DNA of 64,000 nucleotides from Gavia stellata. Taxonomy: Eukaryota; Chordata; Aves; Gaviiformes; Gaviidae. The stretch's first letter is position 1. Every line of letters begins with the position of its first letter. Under the pieces are notes generated by a model. It worked only from the letters and a program-made list of their open reading frames with translations. It was not told where the DNA came from and ran no database searches. Shown here one piece after another: positions 61,001 through 64,000 of this stretch. A program made the position numbers and the translations under genes. The DNA lies in the NCBI RefSeq assembly GCF_030936135.1, contig NC_082596.1, positions 15,042,155-15,106,154 of the forward strand. The letters are read 5' to 3'.

Positions 61001-62868
61001 CAGTGGTTTTCTTTCTGAATTAGAAACATCATGCATGAAATATTTAAGATCAAATTAAGTGCATAAGTTTGATTACGTTTTATTTTTCTTCAGCTGGGAT
61101 AGGGTACCAGGAATCCGAAAGAGTTTCAGCAGTTAAAACAAACTACTTCAGCTCTACACAGAGAGTTGTATATAGATGATAATAGCAGGAGATCTGCCTG
61201 GATTAAGGGTATTAAAAAAAGATGTTACTATCTCATTGGAAGACCAGTGAAAGAATTACTTTATTTGCTTTGGCTTTTAAAGCAAGGTCTCTATTTTGTT
61301 TCTTTGGAGCTTGTGCTCATATTGTGTTGTTTTCTTTTTGTGGGGGTCCAGCACAAATCTCTTACACAGCGCAATGATTATAGATGAAACTCCACTGACA
61401 AGGAGGTGCTTAGCACAGGCCCTGGCCCAGCAGTTCTTTGGGTGTTTTATATCCAGAATGTCCTGGTAAGTATTTTACCATTGTACTGTCTAGAAAATGA
61501 GGAAAATCTGGGAAACTCAAATTTTAATTTGCATGTTGCATTTTATCAGACGAGTAAGTGAAATAGTAACTATAGAAGAAAGCAAAAAAAGTGAAAAAGG
61601 AAGAATAATAAAATCAGCTCAATAAATGAAAATCCATGAGGTGGTGGTTTTTTTTGTTTGAGAGGGGAATGTGAGATATAAAGGTTCCAAAGACTGTAGA
61701 GGTTGAACATGTCTTCTCTCAGAAGTTGTTGCTACTGAATGTTGTAGTGTGCTTTGGCACCTGGAAATTTAGAGGAGAGACTCTTCCTTATAATCAGTAA
61801 ATTTCTGTCAGATATTTTGGATGAAGAAGTGTAACCTGCATGGGAAGTACTTGTGGAGCACAGAACTAATAAATTACAAGAAGTTCAGGGCGGGGAATGC
61901 AGAAATTGGTGTCAAATGGGCAAACTCATTGGGGTGGTAAGCTGCATATAACTCCATCCCTCAGAAAATCTCCCCCAACTGGCTCTTGCAGTTCTGATGA
62001 GTGTTTATTTTAAAGCCATTTTGCATACACTTTATGTATCAGGTACAAGGAGCCCATTACTTTTTTCATGGCAAAAATGTATGTCCCAGAGTATCCTTGG
62101 CTTAAAAAAAAAAAAAAAAAAGAAACCAACATCTTCTTAAATTGGTGTTTGTACTATTATAATTTCTCTTGCTCTCTTCCTTATTTCTAGTCAATTTTTT
62201 CCTCCCTCATAACGACTCCCTTTGTTTGGGTCTTTATTTTATTCACTTCATCATACTCTGTATGTCATTCTTATGTTTAGAATTCTATTTCATGATCATT
62301 TTATAGTTTTTGTTCATATTTTTCTCTCTTAGAATGTAACTCTCAAGAGGTGTTCAAATGGGTGTTCACCAGATTGTGAAATAGGTATTTTGTCTACTTG
62401 CTGTTCAAATCTTTTGCATTGCATTGAGATGTTTATCAAGAAATTAAGCTAGTACAAATTAGCAGTTTTTTTAACTTCAGTGCCCATTTCCTCTGTTTTA
62501 TTGTTACTGTTTCAGCTAAAATAGTTTGGTTTTATATTTTCATCTGGGCTTCTGTGGTAAAAGTTCAGTTTTCACTGGCTTTTCAGTTTCATCAGTTCCA
62601 TCCAGGTGCCAAGTTACATAAATGGGTTCACAGCTCATCAGACTCCTATTGACTTAGAGAAGTTATATAACCTGCTGAAATTTGTGGCTATTTTGAGCTG
62701 GTCAAAAATACCACGCCTTACAAAATACCTTCTGAAGTGCTATAATTCATGCTTCTTTCTTATTATAGGTCAGATGAATGGGTGCTAAAGGGAATCTCTG
62801 GTTATATTTATGGCCTTTGGATGAAAAAAACCTTTGGTGTTAATGAGTATCGCCACTGGATTAAACAG
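45948..62868 (+). CDS. TAF2: TAF2, TFIID subunit 2 (5' part, 9 coding exons, gene continues)
   Basis: TAF2 is a large TFIID subunit (about 1,190 residues in vertebrates) that helps recognise core promoters around the initiator, in the nucleus. Nine coding exons join in frame for 387 residues: 45,948-46,000; 47,513-47,567; 48,385-48,545; 57,205-57,323; 58,676-58,817; 59,162-59,393; 60,593-60,777; 61,352-61,465; 62,769-62,868. The translation follows human TAF2 closely: [100 protein letters not shown]. The fold is that of M1 aminopeptidases, but the zinc motif HEXXH(18)E is replaced by Q338-A-L-A-Q342 and K361, so the domain is non-catalytic. Intron 1 is read as AT-AC; all other introns are GT-AG. 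The ATG has no in-frame ATG before the upstream stop; the human entry starts 10 codons earlier. Intron 3 is about 8.7 kb. Confidence 0.95.
46001..47512 (+). other. TAF2: TAF2 intron 1, AT-AC type
   Basis: Begins ATAAGT and ends CCAGCAC after a strong T tract. Joining 46,000 to 47,513 gives K-L-T-H-Q, the conserved TAF2 sequence. GT at 46,005 with AG at 47,508-47,509 gives a stop and a wrong frame. The 5' site resembles the U2-type AT-AC class known from sodium channel genes. The intron body is AT-rich with no recognised repeat. Confidence 0.75.
47513..47567 (+). CDS. TAF2: TAF2 exon 2
   Basis: Codes residues 18-36: [19 protein letters not shown]. Donor GTA|GTAAGT. Confidence 0.88.
47568..48384 (+). 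other. TAF2: TAF2 intron 2
   Basis: About 0.8 kb of AT-rich sequence with nothing recognised. Confidence 0.85.
48385..48545 (+). CDS. TAF2: TAF2 exon 3
   Basis: Codes residues 37-89 plus two bases: [40 protein letters not shown] and LEVCHHESK. Donor CA|GTAAGT. Confidence 0.95.
49559..49605 (+). mobile_element. Short relic of an avian LTR terminus
   Basis: About 47 bases match the reverse complement of the LTR end at 63,626 onward, including the words GGTGCTTAGTTGCCAGCTGG and GCTTAAACC, and finish in CGACA. The rest of the LTR is absent. Orientation is opposite to the copy at the right edge. Confidence 0.7.
50703..50945 (-). mobile_element. CR1 LINE fragment, left arm of head-to-head pair
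   Basis: Starts with TCACAGAGTCCTTTATGTTG and CACCTAGTCCAATCCCGCC, a reverse-complement CR1 3' end, then ACTCTGCAGTCTCTCTGGGC. It runs to AACTTGTGTCCACTGA, where the next fragment begins in the other direction. Confidence 0.85.
50946..51057 (+). mobile_element. CR1 LINE fragment, right arm of head-to-head pair
   Basis: Reads CAATGGGCACAAACTGAAAC and GGAGGTTCCCTCTGAACATC in CR1 sense orientation. It then skips the middle and ends in AACCATTCTGTGATTCTGTA, a CR1 3' end. Its 5' end overlaps in content the 5' end of the left arm, so the two form an imperfect inverted repeat. Confidence 0.85.
54166..54184. repeat. (TA)n microsatellite
   Basis: A run of TA units in TAF2 intron 3, followed by further TATA-rich sequence to about 54,220. 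Confidence 0.85.
57205..57323 (+). CDS. TAF2: TAF2 exon 4
   Basis: Codes about residues 90-129: [39 protein letters not shown]. Donor G|GTAAAG. Confidence 0.95.
57324..58675 (+). other. TAF2: TAF2 intron 4
   Basis: About 1.35 kb of AT-rich sequence with no recognised gene or repeat. Confidence 0.85.
58676..58817 (+). CDS. TAF2: TAF2 exon 5
   Basis: Codes about residues 130-176: [47 protein letters not shown]. Donor AG|GTAAGA. Confidence 0.95.
58818..59161 (+). other. TAF2: TAF2 intron 5
   Basis: 344 bases, nothing recognised. An open frame enters exon 6 from here but starts in intron sequence. Confidence 0.85.
59162..59393 (+). CDS. TAF2: TAF2 exon 6
   Basis: Codes about residues 177-254: [74 protein letters not shown]. 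This is the saddle-like N-terminal domain of the M1-type fold. Donor GAG|GTAATA. Confidence 0.96.
59394..60592 (+). other. TAF2: TAF2 intron 6
   Basis: About 1.2 kb with no recognised gene or repeat. Confidence 0.85.
60593..60777 (+). CDS. TAF2: TAF2 exon 7
   Basis: Codes about residues 255-315: [60 protein letters not shown]. The VEVAAYASM stretch stands where active M1 enzymes carry the GAMEN motif. Donor AG|GTTAGT. Confidence 0.96.
60778..61351 (+). other. TAF2: TAF2 intron 7
   Basis: About 0.6 kb with nothing recognised. Confidence 0.85.
61352..61465 (+). CDS. TAF2: TAF2 exon 8 (degenerate zinc motif)
   Basis: Codes about residues 316-353: [47 protein letters not shown] aligns with HELAHQWFG of active M1 peptidases; both zinc histidines are Gln and the catalytic Glu is Ala. 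Donor TG|GTAAGT. Confidence 0.95.
61466..62768 (+). other. TAF2: TAF2 intron 8
   Basis: About 1.3 kb; a poly-A run lies at about 62,104-62,121. No gene or known transposon recognised. Confidence 0.85.
62769..62868 (+). CDS. TAF2: TAF2 exon 9
   Basis: Codes residues 354-387: [37 protein letters not shown] stands where active M1 enzymes have NEG, so the third zinc ligand is Lys. The last codon is CAG (Gln), where human TAF2 has Glu. Donor CAG|GTAACA. Confidence 0.94.
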
Positions 62869-63625
62869 GTAACAACATAATAGTAGTATTTTCTATATCT
62901 TTCAGACATTTTACATAAAAGAAGGTGCTATATAAAACCAGAATATAATATAGTTTTGCACTGCAATCTAAAGAAATGTTTAGTAGTGACAAAACTTAGA
63001 GCTAAAATATTTTTACCAATTGCTGCAAGGAAAAGCACTGAACATATTAACCAAAATATGTTCCTGTGACTGCCTTATGAATAATAATTTTCATTGTCTC
63101 TCTCTGCAATTAGTTTTCCTCTTTTTGTTTGGGCTTTTGCACAAAAACAGAAAGAAAAAGTCAAAAAAGATTGTACTACTTTAAACACTTAGAATAGAAT
63201 ATGGGGTTCATAAGGAGATATATTTGGTGAATTTGTTATACTGTGATGGTCATCCATATAGCTCGGAAGGGCTCCAGTGTTAGCTTGGATCAATAGTGGA
63301 TAAGGTATCTTTTAGTATCATTTAAGTCCTAAATGAAATAATGAAACAGCAAAAAATCCCTGTTGAAGGGATTTCCTTTCTTGGAAAAGAAATTTCTGTC
63401 TATACCTTACATTTTCAAATGTAATGCTCTGAGAGAGGTGCTTGCTAGTGATAGCAGCAGTGACTTTTCATTCTTTGTCAGTAACATTCATTCACAGAAA
63501 GAGGTATATCTTCTTCTTCCTCACATCCCACCCTCTTACCCTTCCTCTTCCAAAAACTAGATTACTAACCTCATGGGCTCCATTTACATCCCTTGCTCAC
63601 ATGGGGACTCAATACCATATCCTTA
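62869..63625 (+). other. TAF2: TAF2 intron 9, part before the LTR
   Basis: About 0.75 kb of intron sequence with nothing recognised, up to the LTR border at 63,626. Confidence 0.8.
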
Positions 63626-64000
63626 TGTCGTGGTTTAAGCCCAGCTGGCAACTAAGCACCACACAGCCGCTCACTCACTCCCCCCAGGTGGGGTGGGGGA
63701 GAGAACCAGAAGAGTAAAGGTGAGAAAACTCGTGGGCTGAGATAAAAACAGTTTAATAGGTAGAGCAAAAAAAACACCGCGCGGAGAAGCAAAGCGAAAG
63801 AAGGAATTAATTCACCACTTCCCGTCGGCAGGCAGGTGTTCAGCTATCTGCAGGGAAGCAGGGCTCTATCACGCGTAGCGGTTGCTCGGGAAGACAAACG
63901 CCGTTACTCCGAATGTCCCCCCCTTCCTTCTTCCTCCCCCAGCTTTATATACTGAGCATGACATCACATGGTATGGAATATCCCTTTGGTCAGTTGGGGT
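63626..64000 (-). mobile_element. Avian endogenous retrovirus LTR (truncated by window edge)
   Basis: The left border is TGTCGTGGTTTAAGCCCAGC, a known terminus of common bird LTRs, probably of the ERVL type. On the minus strand a clean TATA box (TATATAAAG, plus-strand 63,943-63,951) lies about 320 bases before this border, so the LTR reads leftward, against TAF2. A CRE-like TGATGTCA lies upstream of the TATA. The other end is outside the window. No coding sequence is seen, so solo LTR or full provirus cannot be told apart. Confidence 0.85.

Noticed and set aside
1-64000. Bacterial-type features, CRISPR arrays, operons
   Set aside because: The window is vertebrate: spliced genes, CR1 elements, CpG islands. 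No regular spaced repeats were seen.
1-64000. tRNA, snRNA or microRNA genes
   Set aside because: No stretch with clear tRNA A and B boxes or known small RNA sequence was noticed by eye. A covariance-model scan would be decisive.

Overview
This window is bird genomic DNA. Genes are broken by spliced introns, promoters sit in CpG-rich islands, and the repeats are avian: CR1 LINE copies with their typical 3' ends, and one retroviral LTR of a kind known from birds. I place it no closer than Aves. Three genes are supported by exon-by-exon translation, and their order matches human 8q24.12: DEPTOR (minus strand, exon 1 only), DSCC1 (plus, complete) and TAF2 (plus, 5' third).

Layout: 1-11,519 is the inner part of DEPTOR intron 1, with no exon recognised. 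The DEPTOR first coding exon (11,520-11,605) lies in a CpG island of about 11.0-12.4 kb. From 12.4 to 27.8 kb is an intergenic stretch with CR1 copies of several ages. DSCC1 starts in a CpG island at 28,183, has nine coding exons to 42,296 and a probable poly(A) signal at 43,497. The TAF2 CpG island runs about 44.5-45.7 kb. TAF2 coding starts at 45,948, and nine exons (387 residues) reach 62,868; the gene continues past the window. An LTR read on the minus strand enters the right edge at 63,626.

DSCC1 is a subunit of the CTF18 alternative clamp loader (PCNA loading, cohesion, Pol epsilon contact). TAF2 is the TFIID subunit built on a dead M1 aminopeptidase fold. DEPTOR is an inhibitor of mTOR. 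They share a conserved neighbourhood, not a common pathway.

The most notable observation is TAF2 intron 1. It cannot be spliced as GT-AG without a stop codon and a frameshift, but reads exactly as an AT-AC intron with a U2-like ATAAGT 5' site. A second GT site nested in the same bases would create an immediate TAA. Other points: a tandem NAGNAG acceptor in DSCC1, loss of all three zinc ligands in TAF2, a YY1-type element overlapping a short upstream frame, a head-to-head CR1 pair, and a short LTR relic opposed to the LTR at the right edge.
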